Shown piece by piece: positions 26,102 through 33,707 of a stretch of DNA of 64,000 nt. The stretch's first letter is position 1. Every line of letters begins with the position of its first letter. The notes beneath the pieces are model-generated. The model was not told where the DNA came from, did not search any database, and saw only the letters and a list, made by a program, of their open reading frames with translations. The translations under genes were made by a program, and so were the position numbers. The stretch covers positions 1-64,000 of the forward strand of contig RDOC01000006.1 in assembly GCA_011364985.1 (NCBI GenBank), read 5' to 3'. The DNA comes from Candidatus Thorarchaeota archaeon. GTDB lineage: Archaea; Asgardarchaeota; Thorarchaeia; Thorarchaeales; Thorarchaeaceae.

Positions 26102-26989
26102 CTAGTGTCCTTCCGCGTCATTAAGGAGGTAGTTCAGTATACTTCGCCAGATAGTTCCATCATCACGCCATTTATTCTCGAAATTGTTGATGTTAATCCA
26201 TTCTTGAAGCGCATCCTTAGCAGAGCTTGGGAAAGAATCACTAGACACATCCTCAATATATCCCAATTTGAAAAGAGCATTCTGAATCATCCACCCTATG
26301 TCGCCATCAATGGTGAGCAGCTGACTCGGATCCTCGCGGGATAGAAGTGTCATATCATAAAGACGAAATACTCGTTCGAGTTCATCGATTGGAGCTGGAT
26401 GGTCATCGACTCTGACGTCAACATACCGATCATTTCTTCCTTCATATCCACCCTTCTTCCGAACAACCAAAATGGCGGCCGATTGCATTCCTCTTCTATC
26501 TCCACCAGCTGCCTGACCTGCCTTTAAGGCAGCAAAAAGTCGGGCTACTAAATCGCCCTGCGTGAATTCGTATGCGCTCACCATGTCAGCAATAACAGAT
26601 TCACCAGCAAGAATATTGCCTTGACAGATGTAGCCCTTTCCAGCAATATGGCCGGCCCAATCCATGCATAGGTCTCCGGTATGAGCTGCCACTCGGCCAG
26701 ATGAGTCAACTATTCCAACTTGTCGATGCTCAGCCATCTCGTCAGCCTCCAACAGCGATTTTAGAACCTCTGGTGCAGACATCCCCTTTTCTAAAAGATC
26801 CAGACCAACTGGACCATATGATGCATTGGCCCAAGCCTGCGTGGCCACAGCACCGATTTCTGCTCGAGCCCAAGGAACAATTGAACCTACTGCTGGAAAC
26901 TTCGATTGAACTATGATTCCTAGATCGCCGTTCTCAGGGTCACGAGCCACCACTGAAAAGGTGGATAGGATTGGGAAAATCACTGGCAA
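26102..26989 (-). CDS. DUF1028 (Ntn-hydrolase-like) protein
   Basis: 295 residues. The N-terminal 220 match DUF1028: STFSVVARDPENGDLGI, QSKFPAVGSIVPWA, ATQAWANASYGP, 'GNILAGESVIADMVSAY' and YVDVRVDDHPAPI. DUF1028 proteins are predicted Ntn-hydrolase-fold enzymes of unknown substrate. The last 70 residues form the extra C-terminal domain often seen in the family. Start is near TTG 26989, ahead of the likely nucleophile region. Promoter is divergent from the LRR gene. Confidence 0.88.
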   Translation of the reverse strand: MPVIFPILSTFSVVARDPENGDLGIIVQSKFPAVGSIVPWARAEIGAVATQAWANASYGPVGLDLLEKGMSAPEVLKSLLEADEMAEHRQVGIVDSSGRVAAHTGDLCMDWAGHIAGKGYICQGNILAGESVIADMVSAYEFTQGDLVARLFAALKAGQAAGGDRRGMQSAAILVVRKKGGYEGRNDRYVDVRVDDHPAPIDELERVFRLYDMTLLSREDPSQLLTIDGDIGWMIQNALFKLGYIEDVSSDSFPSSAKDALQEWININNFENKWRDDGTIWRSILNYLLNDAEGH

Positions 26990-27080
26990 GTCACCTTTTC
27001 TTTCACCTTGATGAATGATGATTCAGTAGTTTGCTATTGCTGTATGATTTCAAAGCAAGTCTTAAGTGAATTGAAGGCCC

Positions 27081-27608
27081 GTGTTGAATTTGTCGTATAA
27101 CTTCGGAGAGCCTTCATTGATGTCGGACGTCTATGTATGGTATACAACTGCAACTGGGCTTGAGAAAAGCTTGAAGACGAATCCTGAAGAAACGAGCATA
27201 AACTTGGACCTGCATGACATTATGTCAATAGACCTTCAACCAGTTATATGGTGCTCAAAATTGGAAGAACTAAGTTTGAGAAGTAACCAGCTCAAAGAGA
27301 TTGATTTATCCTCTCTAAGCAAATGCAAAGAACTCAAGGCTCTAAGACTCAATAACAATCTACTGCAATCTTTGAACCTGGCGCCTCTGGAAAGCTGTGC
27401 CAAGCTCCAGGAAATCACACTGAATCATAACCAGATCCGTCACTTGGATATCTCGCCACTTTTTCACTGCAACAATCTCGTTGAAATGAAATTGGATGAA
27501 CGTACTTCATTGTTGGCAGATCTTACTCTAAAGTCGGTAGGAAGCTGGCCCGACGTACTGGTCGAGAGATTCCACAGAATACTCTGGAAAATCCCTGAGG
27601 AAACATGA
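27081..27608 (+). CDS. Leucine-rich repeat protein
   Basis: 175 residues. About four LRR units cover residues 45-130 with the pattern LEELSLRSNQLKEIDLSSL, LKALRLNNNLLQSLNLAPL, 'LQEITLNHNQIRHLDISPL', then LVEMKLDERT. The C-terminal 45 residues form a non-repeat cap. The protein is soluble, with no signal peptide. LRR folds bind other proteins; the partner is unknown. Start by frame is GTG 27081, but ATG 27120 ahead of SDVYVWYTT is also plausible. Confidence 0.8.
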   Translation: MLNLSYNFGEPSLMSDVYVWYTTATGLEKSLKTNPEETSINLDLHDIMSIDLQPVIWCSKLEELSLRSNQLKEIDLSSLSKCKELKALRLNNNLLQSLNLAPLESCAKLQEITLNHNQIRHLDISPLFHCNNLVEMKLDERTSLLADLTLKSVGSWPDVLVERFHRILWKIPEET

Positions 27609-27689
27609 TTGTCCAGAAATAGAAACAAGATGGGCTTGATTCCTCCGGGTCCGGTTGTGTGTCCAAGAGTTACTGGGGATCCGATTATT

Positions 27690-28640
27690 CTATTGTTTTG
27701 ACCTAATACCTATGATAACAAGTGCCACAATGCTTAGGCCCCCAGCTAGAAACAGAAGTTGGTCATAATCTATGCTCAAATCATCCCATATTGAGACGGC
27801 CGAAGATCCAGAAATTCCAAGTGTGGGGTCATAGTCAAGGTTCCCCTCAAAATGTGCAAAGGTCAAATAGATGGCACTATATTCCTCATCACACGTATCT
27901 TGCCCATATGAGCCCTTGACCTGGACCTGATGCGTTCCATTTGTAGCAAAGGCATTTTGAGTGTATTCCATATATGCGTGACCAAATGTGAACCTGTTTT
28001 CAGAGTGGATTACCTCAGAAGGCTGCTCAGTATCATCATTCTGTTCATGAGCACTCTGTGCGACATTAAATTGAAAGACCAAGACCGAGATGTCTTCTGC
28101 CCAATTCCACCCAGACAAATAAAGGTCGAACTTGAACTGCTGTGGTGTTGCCAGATAGAAGTGCACACGAATCTGAATCTCAAAGGCATCGGAAGCGGAT
28201 TCCGTGGCTGGTGTGGATGGCGGACCCTGAAAAGTAAAAGTTTCGGTATTTGTGAAATTGAAATGCACCGCCGTAATGATATCATTCTGATGCTCTTCAT
28301 AGAAACCACTGAATTCCCAGTTTGGGGAATGAAGTGCAAAGGATTGCCCGATGATGTGATCCTCATTTGCCGAAAAGACCGTATCACTGTTAGAGTCATT
28401 TGCCTCAAATATCCTCACGAACTGCACGTGATAGTCATCTCCAGGTGCTGTGAGATTCCACCACTGGAAATGAGGCACTTGATTGATTGCACTCACTCTG
28501 ATTCCTATCTCGTCGTTGGTGAGAACCACAACCCCATTCGCAAATTGATACTGAATTCCACTCCATTGAGCAGAAACGGCAGGCAGTGTTGCCAGAGCTA
28601 TCACTAGTGATATTGCGAAGAGAAGATGTAGTTTACTCAC
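27690..28640 (-). CDS. Secreted membrane-anchored protein, paralogue 1 of 3
   Basis: 316 residues. A signal peptide (LLFAISLVIALATLPAVSA) is followed by a beta-rich ectodomain of about 260 residues and a C-terminal helix (LLFLAGGLSIVALVIIGI) with a short basic tail. It shares conserved blocks with 29680-30597 and 32365-33327: GIQYQFANGVVV, a short acidic FEANDSNSD stretch, VHFNFTNT, a 'FDLYLSGWNWAEDISVLVFQ' core and LDYDPTLGI. Family not recognised. Likely anchored on the outside of the cell. Its promoter holds an element shared with paralogue 3. Confidence 0.75.
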   Translation of the reverse strand: MSKLHLLFAISLVIALATLPAVSAQWSGIQYQFANGVVVLTNDEIGIRVSAINQVPHFQWWNLTAPGDDYHVQFVRIFEANDSNSDTVFSANEDHIIGQSFALHSPNWEFSGFYEEHQNDIITAVHFNFTNTETFTFQGPPSTPATESASDAFEIQIRVHFYLATPQQFKFDLYLSGWNWAEDISVLVFQFNVAQSAHEQNDDTEQPSEVIHSENRFTFGHAYMEYTQNAFATNGTHQVQVKGSYGQDTCDEEYSAIYLTFAHFEGNLDYDPTLGISGSSAVSIWDDLSIDYDQLLFLAGGLSIVALVIIGIRSKQ

Positions 28641-28674
28641 GTATGGTCATCCGTAATAGGATAAATCAAATAGG

Positions 28675-28717
28675 TATATAATAGTTCTATTCGATATCTA
28701 CGGAAATATTACTTCGA
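28675..28717 (-). promoter_or_regulatory. Shared 43-bp promoter element of paralogue 1
   Basis: Read on the minus strand, this stretch ends in a TATA box (ATTATATA) 35 bases before the start codon at 28640. It is identical at 36 of 43 positions to 32291-32333, upstream of paralogue 3. It includes TCGAA, ATATTTCC and ATCGAAT blocks. Such conservation outside coding DNA suggests a common regulator. Confidence 0.65.
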
Positions 28718-28744
28718 TGAACCTCGAATTCATTACTCAATTAA

Positions 28745-29575
28745 TCATAAGGGAATTGAAGAGTTCAGCAGAGCAAGAAGCAACAGATTTGCGTTAGTAA
28801 CGAGAAGTGTGACAATTGCAGCACGTGAAAACCTAACAGCTCTAGCACGCGAAACAGCCGTAGTGAGAATGTAAGTACTCCATGCAATTACAAAGGTCAG
28901 AAGAATCGTCAGAGGCCAGCCACTAATAAGCGTAATCTGTGGAAGGAAGTACCACATTAGTTCCAGAAGGACATGCGGAAAGAAAGCGATTGGGATTGTT
29001 GCAAATAGCCCTAGAGAGAAGCCTGCCTTCTTGAGAATCGGATATGAAAGTATCTCAACAATAAAATAGGTTGTAATCCAAGCTCCAAAGGCAGCCAATA
29101 TAGTGATGCCAGCATTGAACGTACCCTCCAAGAAAAACAGAAAGATGGGAACTAGTCCAACTTCTGATGCCAAATATCCATAGAGACCGAGGAATAATAC
29201 TATCTCAAAGAAGAATCTCCACGGATCGTTTTGGATACGTTGTATAATTGGACGCAGAGAGAGAAGATTCTGAACCAGAGGAATGCCTTTGTTGGGGCGT
29301 TCCTGATCTTTGGAAAGCCATGCAAGAATATCCTCGCTTTGAAGGATGATTTCGTAAGCAGCTTGACCCAACTCGGTTAAGGAATATAGTTTCTTTCCAG
29401 GACGAGCTATAAGAGGATCATCTGATTTCGATAGGATATCTAGATGGAAGTAGAGCGTACCTGGTTCGAGGCCAAGTTCAGTCAAATCGGTATAGGAAAC
29501 AGCTCCCTGATTTCCAATCATGTGAATAATCTGCCTTCTGATCTTGTGTGACACTGCATTGAGCACTTTATCCAT
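28745..29575 (-). CDS. ArsR-like winged-helix protein with membrane domain
   Basis: About 276 residues. Residues 1-90 form a winged helix typical of archaeal membrane-linked ArsR-type regulators (LNAVSHKIRRQIIHMIGNQG, then SYTDLTELGLEPGTLYFHLDIL). About five hydrophobic helices follow. The frame is open up to 29704, but ATG 29575 (MDKVLNAVSHK) gives a normal start and leaves room for a divergent promoter. It sits between secreted paralogues 1 and 2, so it is a natural candidate to regulate them in response to a membrane signal. That link is inference. Confidence 0.75.
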   Translation of the reverse strand: MDKVLNAVSHKIRRQIIHMIGNQGAVSYTDLTELGLEPGTLYFHLDILSKSDDPLIARPGKKLYSLTELGQAAYEIILQSEDILAWLSKDQERPNKGIPLVQNLLSLRPIIQRIQNDPWRFFFEIVLFLGLYGYLASEVGLVPIFLFFLEGTFNAGITILAAFGAWITTYFIVEILSYPILKKAGFSLGLFATIPIAFFPHVLLELMWYFLPQITLISGWPLTILLTFVIAWSTYILTTAVSRARAVRFSRAAIVTLLVTNANLLLLALLNSSIPL

Positions 29576-29621
29576 CACAGCATCGTTGTCCAGCAGATTT
29601 AGCCCCCTTGTGTCCGGTTTG

Positions 29622-29644
29622 TATATTAGGCTGAGTCTAATATA
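29622..29644. promoter_or_regulatory. Symmetric divergent promoter between 28745 and 29680 genes
   Basis: TATATTAG and CTAATATA form a perfect 8-bp inverted repeat around GCTGAGT. Each arm looks like a TATA box for one of the two divergent genes: 47 bases from the wHTH-membrane start and 36 bases from paralogue 2. Symmetric placement could couple the two promoters or serve as an operator. This is inference from position. Confidence 0.5.
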
Positions 29645-29679
29645 AACACTTATCCGTCTCCATTCTACTGCCGAAAATA

Positions 29680-30597
29680 ATGATGCGACGTCGAAGAGAG
29701 CCAACTGTTCTTGCTGTTCTAATGCTTATGTTGTCAGTGCAGGGTGCTAGTGGTACTCCAGACGGCATTGAGTATTCTCTTGGTCCCCAGGGCTTCGAGG
29801 TCACAGCGGGTGTATTCGCACTTAGTCTGACAGATGAAACTGGGCCGCACTATAATTTCTATGACAGAGTCGAGAATGAAACCGAACATCATGTGATGCT
29901 TCTCAGAGCTTTTGAGTATGTAGATGATAATCAGGATGGATTGTACAATGCTGAGAACGATTCCGTGGTCAATCCTTCAATTAGCTTTCAAACAGCAAGT
30001 TGGAGCTTTGGAGGATTTCTGACACAGGAAGACGAAGGGGTTGCTGTGGGACTTCAGTTCAACCTGAGTAGTGTTGGGGGATTTGCTCCACACCAGACTG
30101 AGCTAAGAGTGGTACTTCAGAATCAGATCCAAATACATAATCAAAACGCATTGAGATTTGGCTTTGTCGTAGATGGGTGGAATTGGGCAAGAGAGGATAC
30201 CAATCTAGCAATTGTCATGGCCTTAGGTACAGGAGACCGAGGACAGCAGATGCGAAGGCCAGAGATTACTCATCAGCCCAAGAACATCACTTTTGAAAAT
30301 GGATTCTTCGCATTTGATTCACCAGTGTTCTATGGTCAGAATCAGGCAGAATTGAATGTCAGCTTGGGAGGCGCAGTATCTCAGGGAGAAGGAGAACAGA
30401 TTCTGCTTTGTGTTCCCTACTTCGGAAATAATGTGCTTGTATGTGATACCTTGATTGGATTAGTCCAGGCATCGAGCATTCCAAGTACCACTCAGACAAC
30501 CACAACCCTGCTTGGTACAGACAGGCTGCTTCTGGTATCAGTAGGGGTTTCTGTGGTGATTGTAGTTGTTGCCCTATTGCAAAGAAAAGAAGAATGA
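29680..30597 (+). CDS. Secreted membrane-anchored protein, paralogue 2 of 3
   Basis: 305 residues. It has an N-terminal MMRRRREP basic patch, a signal helix (VLAVLMLMLSVQGASG), a beta-rich ectodomain and a C-terminal helix (LLLVSVGVSVVIVVVALL) with a KEE tail. It keeps the family blocks in diverged form: GIEYSLGPQG, FEYVDDNQDGLYNAEND, 'FGFVVDGWNWAREDTNL', ENGFFAFDSPVF. It is the most divergent of the three. A Ser/Thr-rich stretch (STTQTTTTLL) precedes the anchor. Family not recognised. Confidence 0.7.
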   Translation: MMRRRREPTVLAVLMLMLSVQGASGTPDGIEYSLGPQGFEVTAGVFALSLTDETGPHYNFYDRVENETEHHVMLLRAFEYVDDNQDGLYNAENDSVVNPSISFQTASWSFGGFLTQEDEGVAVGLQFNLSSVGGFAPHQTELRVVLQNQIQIHNQNALRFGFVVDGWNWAREDTNLAIVMALGTGDRGQQMRRPEITHQPKNITFENGFFAFDSPVFYGQNQAELNVSLGGAVSQGEGEQILLCVPYFGNNVLVCDTLIGLVQASSIPSTTQTTTTLLGTDRLLLVSVGVSVVIVVVALLQRKEE

Positions 30598-30605
30598 AAC
30601 TGGAA

Positions 30606-31346
30606 CTACTTCGTACCACGGCCGGCTCGGACTACCATGTTTCGGTCCCTCGAACTCAGAAAAGATGAATACTCGTAGTCTGAGAAGAACTCCAGGGAAG
30701 TAAAACCAGTTGCTGCAAGAGTTTCCTGAAGTAGCTTCTCGCTGAAGTGCTGTACCCTTTGTGTGAAAATGTCTGTCAACCAGTAGTTGCCCTTCTTGAG
30801 AAAGGAGGAAGCAACAAGCATGCTATAGTTGGCCTCAGGTTTATGTTGGAAGAATCTGGTGAAGAGTACTACATTTCCTTGGGGTAGCATCTCGCCCTTA
30901 ATTGGGAAGTATCTAAAGCCATGGGACAGAATCTCTTCGAAGTTTAGAAGCTGAAGTATGAAGTATCCTTCCTTTTTGAGGAGTCTACTGACCGATGTAA
31001 ACACATTCTTCAAGTCGTTCGTATCTGGAAGCAGAGCCAGAGAATTCCCAAGACAGATGATCAAGTCAAAACCCGGATCTGCAAGAGCCTCAAGATGACG
31101 CATATCGCCAACAATAAACTCAGGCGAACGCCGTTGTCTTGACGCGATCTTCTTCGCTTGACGAATCATTCCTTCACTCGAATCAAAGCCGATCACGTCA
31201 TGGCCTCTTGCCGAAAGATAGGTTGAATGACGACCGCTTCCACAAGCCATATCAAGAACCCGACCTTTCACTGGCAGAAAAGACGAAATGAAGGGGATCT
31301 CCCGGGCAAGTCTCCCTTCCCAGTCTATTGAGTTGTCGTAGGCCAA
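30606..31346 (-). CDS. SAM-dependent methyltransferase
   Basis: 246 residues of class I Rossmann methyltransferase. Motif I is VLDMACGSGRHSTYLSARGHDVIGFD at about 32-57, followed by IVGDMRHLE and FDLIICLGNSLALLP. The C-terminal half, with the FFQHKPE and FSEKLLQETLAATGF segments, is typical of small-molecule methyltransferases. The substrate cannot be told. Start at ATG 31346; the SDR gene lies 35 bases upstream on the same strand. Confidence 0.85.
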   Translation of the reverse strand: MAYDNSIDWEGRLAREIPFISSFLPVKGRVLDMACGSGRHSTYLSARGHDVIGFDSSEGMIRQAKKIASRQRRSPEFIVGDMRHLEALADPGFDLIICLGNSLALLPDTNDLKNVFTSVSRLLKKEGYFILQLLNFEEILSHGFRYFPIKGEMLPQGNVVLFTRFFQHKPEANYSMLVASSFLKKGNYWLTDIFTQRVQHFSEKLLQETLAATGFTSLEFFSDYEYSSFLSSRDRNMVVRAGRGTK

Positions 31347-31380
31347 TGCAATTTCGTCGAGAAACAGGGCAATTCAGCCT

Positions 31381-32190
31381 CTAAGTCCTTGGTGCGTTCA
31401 ATTCCTCAGGCAAGAAAAGCACACGACCTTCCATTCCACCCGCAACATTGATGGTCGCACCTGATACGTGACCTGAGAGCTGGTCAGACGATAGGTAGAG
31501 GATTGTATTTGCTATGTCTGAAGGCTGCGCAACCTTTCTCAATGGAACTGTTTGAAGAATCCGTTTCATCATATCAGTGTCATTCAATGCGCCTTCAGCC
31601 ATTGGTGTACGAGTCCAACCAGGATTCACAAGATTTACGCGACCCTTTCTAGCCACATGGACTATCTCATTTTTCAAGCTCATTAAGAGACCGTGCATAC
31701 CGGCCTTTGAGGCTGAATAGTCACAATACCAAGCCTCTCCAAAGTATCCAGCCGTCGAGCCAATTAGAATTAGAGATGCATTATCACCACTTTTTTCTTC
31801 AAGATTAAGAAAGAAGTACTTGGCAGAAAGAAATGCGCCAGTAAGATTAACAGAGATTGTTTCTTGCCATTGGTCAAGCCCTAGGTCTTGTATCGCCTTT
31901 CCTTCATGATGCGCAATTCCAGCATTGGCCACGAGAATATCAACACGCCCAAAGCGTTCCACGGCGCTATGGAACAGAGCACTAACTTGTGATTCATCAC
32001 AGATGTCTACTCTGATAACAGCTAGCTGTTCACCCCAAGACGATTCGAGTTCCGTAAGTTGTTTCTTGGAAGTGCAGTATGTAGCACTGACTCTAGCACC
32101 TTCTTGTAAGAAAGCTCTAGTACACTCGAAACCGATTCCTCCAGAAGCTCCAGTAATCAAAACATGCCTGCCTCTTATACCCATGTCCAT
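31381..32190 (-). CDS. SDR family oxidoreductase
   Basis: 269 residues, classical short-chain dehydrogenase. The nucleotide site GASGGIGFE is at about 14, VANAGIAH near 90, catalytic Ser in ILIGSTAGYF, and the YxxxK motif in YSASKAG near 160. The GATINVAGGMEG end is typical of the FabG-like group. Cofactor is NAD(P)H; the substrate is unknown. It may be cotranscribed with the downstream methyltransferase. Confidence 0.9.
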   Translation of the reverse strand: MDMGIRGRHVLITGASGGIGFECTRAFLQEGARVSATYCTSKKQLTELESSWGEQLAVIRVDICDESQVSALFHSAVERFGRVDILVANAGIAHHEGKAIQDLGLDQWQETISVNLTGAFLSAKYFFLNLEEKSGDNASLILIGSTAGYFGEAWYCDYSASKAGMHGLLMSLKNEIVHVARKGRVNLVNPGWTRTPMAEGALNDTDMMKRILQTVPLRKVAQPSDIANTILYLSSDQLSGHVSGATINVAGGMEGRVLFLPEELNAPRT

Positions 32191-32290
32191 CAGCGTTATC
32201 CTCCGATTTCGTTAATGCCCCCATCGTGTAGTCCGCCCTTTCAAGGCTTTTGAATGAGGACCGAGGCTCTCGAAACTACTTCGAGAAGAC

Positions 32291-32333
32291 TCGAAATTAT
32301 ATTTCCATAGACATCGAATGGAATGATTATATA
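32291..32333 (+). promoter_or_regulatory. Shared 43-bp promoter element of paralogue 3
   Basis: Matches 28675-28717 (read on the other strand) at 36 of 43 positions and ends in a TATA box (ATTATATA) 32 bases before the start codon at 32365. Extra TCGA-containing copies (TCTCGAAAC, TTCGAGAAG) lie just upstream at about 32268-32288. It probably holds the binding site of a shared regulator. Confidence 0.65.
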
Positions 32334-32364
32334 CATATCTTAGAGAACATAATGTGGTGATTCG

Positions 32365-33327
32365 ATGATCACAACCCGAACTAAACTGATGTTTTCAATG
32401 GTCTTAGTGGCCCTTCTGACTTCTGTGCCATTTGTGGCTGCTCAAGAAGGAGGTATTCAGTATCAGCACGCCAATAGTGTTGTCACGGTTACAACTGATG
32501 CCATAGGTGTCAAAGTCACTGCTTTCAACCAAGTGCCCCATTTCACAATATGGGATGAGAATGATACAACTCCTGGGACGGACTATCATGTGACCTTCAT
32601 CAACCTATTCGAAGCTAATGACACAGATGGAGATGGAGTCTATGACCCTGAAGTCGATCACAGATACGGTGATCCTTTCACACTGCCTACAAGCGACTGG
32701 TCCTTCAGTGGCTTTCAGGAGGAGTATGATGGGGACGATGTAATTGCTGTGCATTTCAACTTCACTAATGAAGACACATTCACCCCAACACCGACAGCCC
32801 CATACATGCTTGCAGATGCACCCAGCACCATGGATCTAGAGATCGAGATTCGTGTGCACATTAATGCAACATACATAGACAGGATGAAGTTTGACCTTGC
32901 TCTGGACGGATGGGAATGGATGTATGAGGGCTCAATCTTGGTATTCCAGTTTGCTATTTCAGATAGTGAACACGGTGCAAATCAAGGCACTGGTGCGCCC
33001 ACTGATTTTGCAGAAGATGAATCAGGCTACAAGTTCACTTTTGGTGAGGCTTGGATGGAATGTGCCAACTTCGCGTATGCAGAGAATGGTACACATCAGA
33101 GCCAGGTTCAGGTTAAGGCATCTCACGGCTCTGGTGGGCAGGGCTCTATCGGCAATGCGGTTTATATAGCATTCGAGTACTTCGGCAACAATTCGTTGGA
33201 CTATGACCCAACATTGGGCATTTTGTCCGAGGAAGTACTACCCATACCCACTGAAACCCTATTGATAGTAGGTGGTGCAGTAATCGTCCTAGTTGTCATA
33301 GCCATTGTACTTAAGATGCGGAAATAA
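32365..33327 (+). CDS. Secreted membrane-anchored protein, paralogue 3 of 3
   Basis: 320 residues. A signal peptide (LMFSMVLVALLTSVPFVAAQ) is followed by an ectodomain with an EF-hand-like calcium loop (NDTDGDGVYDPEVD, about residues 88-101), VHFNFTNEDTF, and 'FDLALDGWEWMYEGSILVFQ'. The chain ends in a helix (TLLIVGGAVIVLVVIAIVL) with a KMRK tail. It is clearly the sister of paralogue 1 (GIQYQHANSVVTV, NQVPHF, LDYDPTLGI). Calcium binding is predicted from the D-x-D-x-D-G loop. Role unknown; the neighbouring ABC/C39 operon makes an envelope function plausible. Confidence 0.75.
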   Translation: MITTRTKLMFSMVLVALLTSVPFVAAQEGGIQYQHANSVVTVTTDAIGVKVTAFNQVPHFTIWDENDTTPGTDYHVTFINLFEANDTDGDGVYDPEVDHRYGDPFTLPTSDWSFSGFQEEYDGDDVIAVHFNFTNEDTFTPTPTAPYMLADAPSTMDLEIEIRVHINATYIDRMKFDLALDGWEWMYEGSILVFQFAISDSEHGANQGTGAPTDFAEDESGYKFTFGEAWMECANFAYAENGTHQSQVQVKASHGSGGQGSIGNAVYIAFEYFGNNSLDYDPTLGILSEEVLPIPTETLLIVGGAVIVLVVIAIVLKMRK

Positions 33328-33355
33328 CCGAACAACTCTATAGCCTAACACAAAA

Positions 33356-33403
33356 ACGTCCTGCCGAACAATGAGGGGCTTGACAGGACGTCGATCTTTT
33401 TTT
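33356..33403 (+). terminator. Hairpin terminator after paralogue 3
   Basis: ACGTCCTG and CAGGACGT pair as an 8-bp stem with a 20-base loop, followed by seven T residues at 33397-33403. It lies 29 bases after the stop of paralogue 3 and reaches the stop codon of the convergent wHTH gene. Confidence 0.65.
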
Positions 33404-33707
33404 AAGCGCTATTTCCCAAAAGAATCAGATTCAGCTGAGAAGCCATCAATGAATCGTGACCATGTATGTTGATAATCTCTCGGGCTTTCTCTAGATTCGG
33501 AGCATAGAGACACTGACGCATGTCTTGTAGATTAGGTATCTTTACTATGAGCTTCTGTTGCAGCAGCCGACGCAGAGCATAAGTCACCGTTCGTTCAGGC
33601 ACCTTAGATTGCCTGCTAATCTCCTTAGGAGCAAGGGGTCCTGCTCGCGCAATACTCCGAAGCACTGCGAAAAGACTGTGGGGCAATCCTTTTTCCAGCA
33701 TCATCAC
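33402..33707 (-). CDS. Small winged-helix regulator ending the ABC/C39 operon
   Basis: 101 residues: HSLFAVLRSIARAGPLAPKEI, then 'SRQSKVPERTVTYALRRLLQ' and a wing IPNLQDMRQCLYAPN. It is a paralogue of the gene at 8587-8829. The ATGATG start overlaps the stop of the upstream C39-like gene by 4 bases, so translation is coupled. As the last gene of a five-gene operon it probably controls that operon. Two palindromes flank the operon's TATA box and are candidate sites. Confidence 0.75.
   Translation of the reverse strand: MMMLEKGLPHSLFAVLRSIARAGPLAPKEISRQSKVPERTVTYALRRLLQQKLIVKIPNLQDMRQCLYAPNLEKAREIINIHGHDSLMASQLNLILLGNSA

Noticed and set aside
27930..28607. Plus-strand frame of 225 codons opposite paralogue 1
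   Set aside because: The minus-strand gene has a signal peptide, anchor and paralogues; this frame has none and a Cys/Ile-rich random composition.
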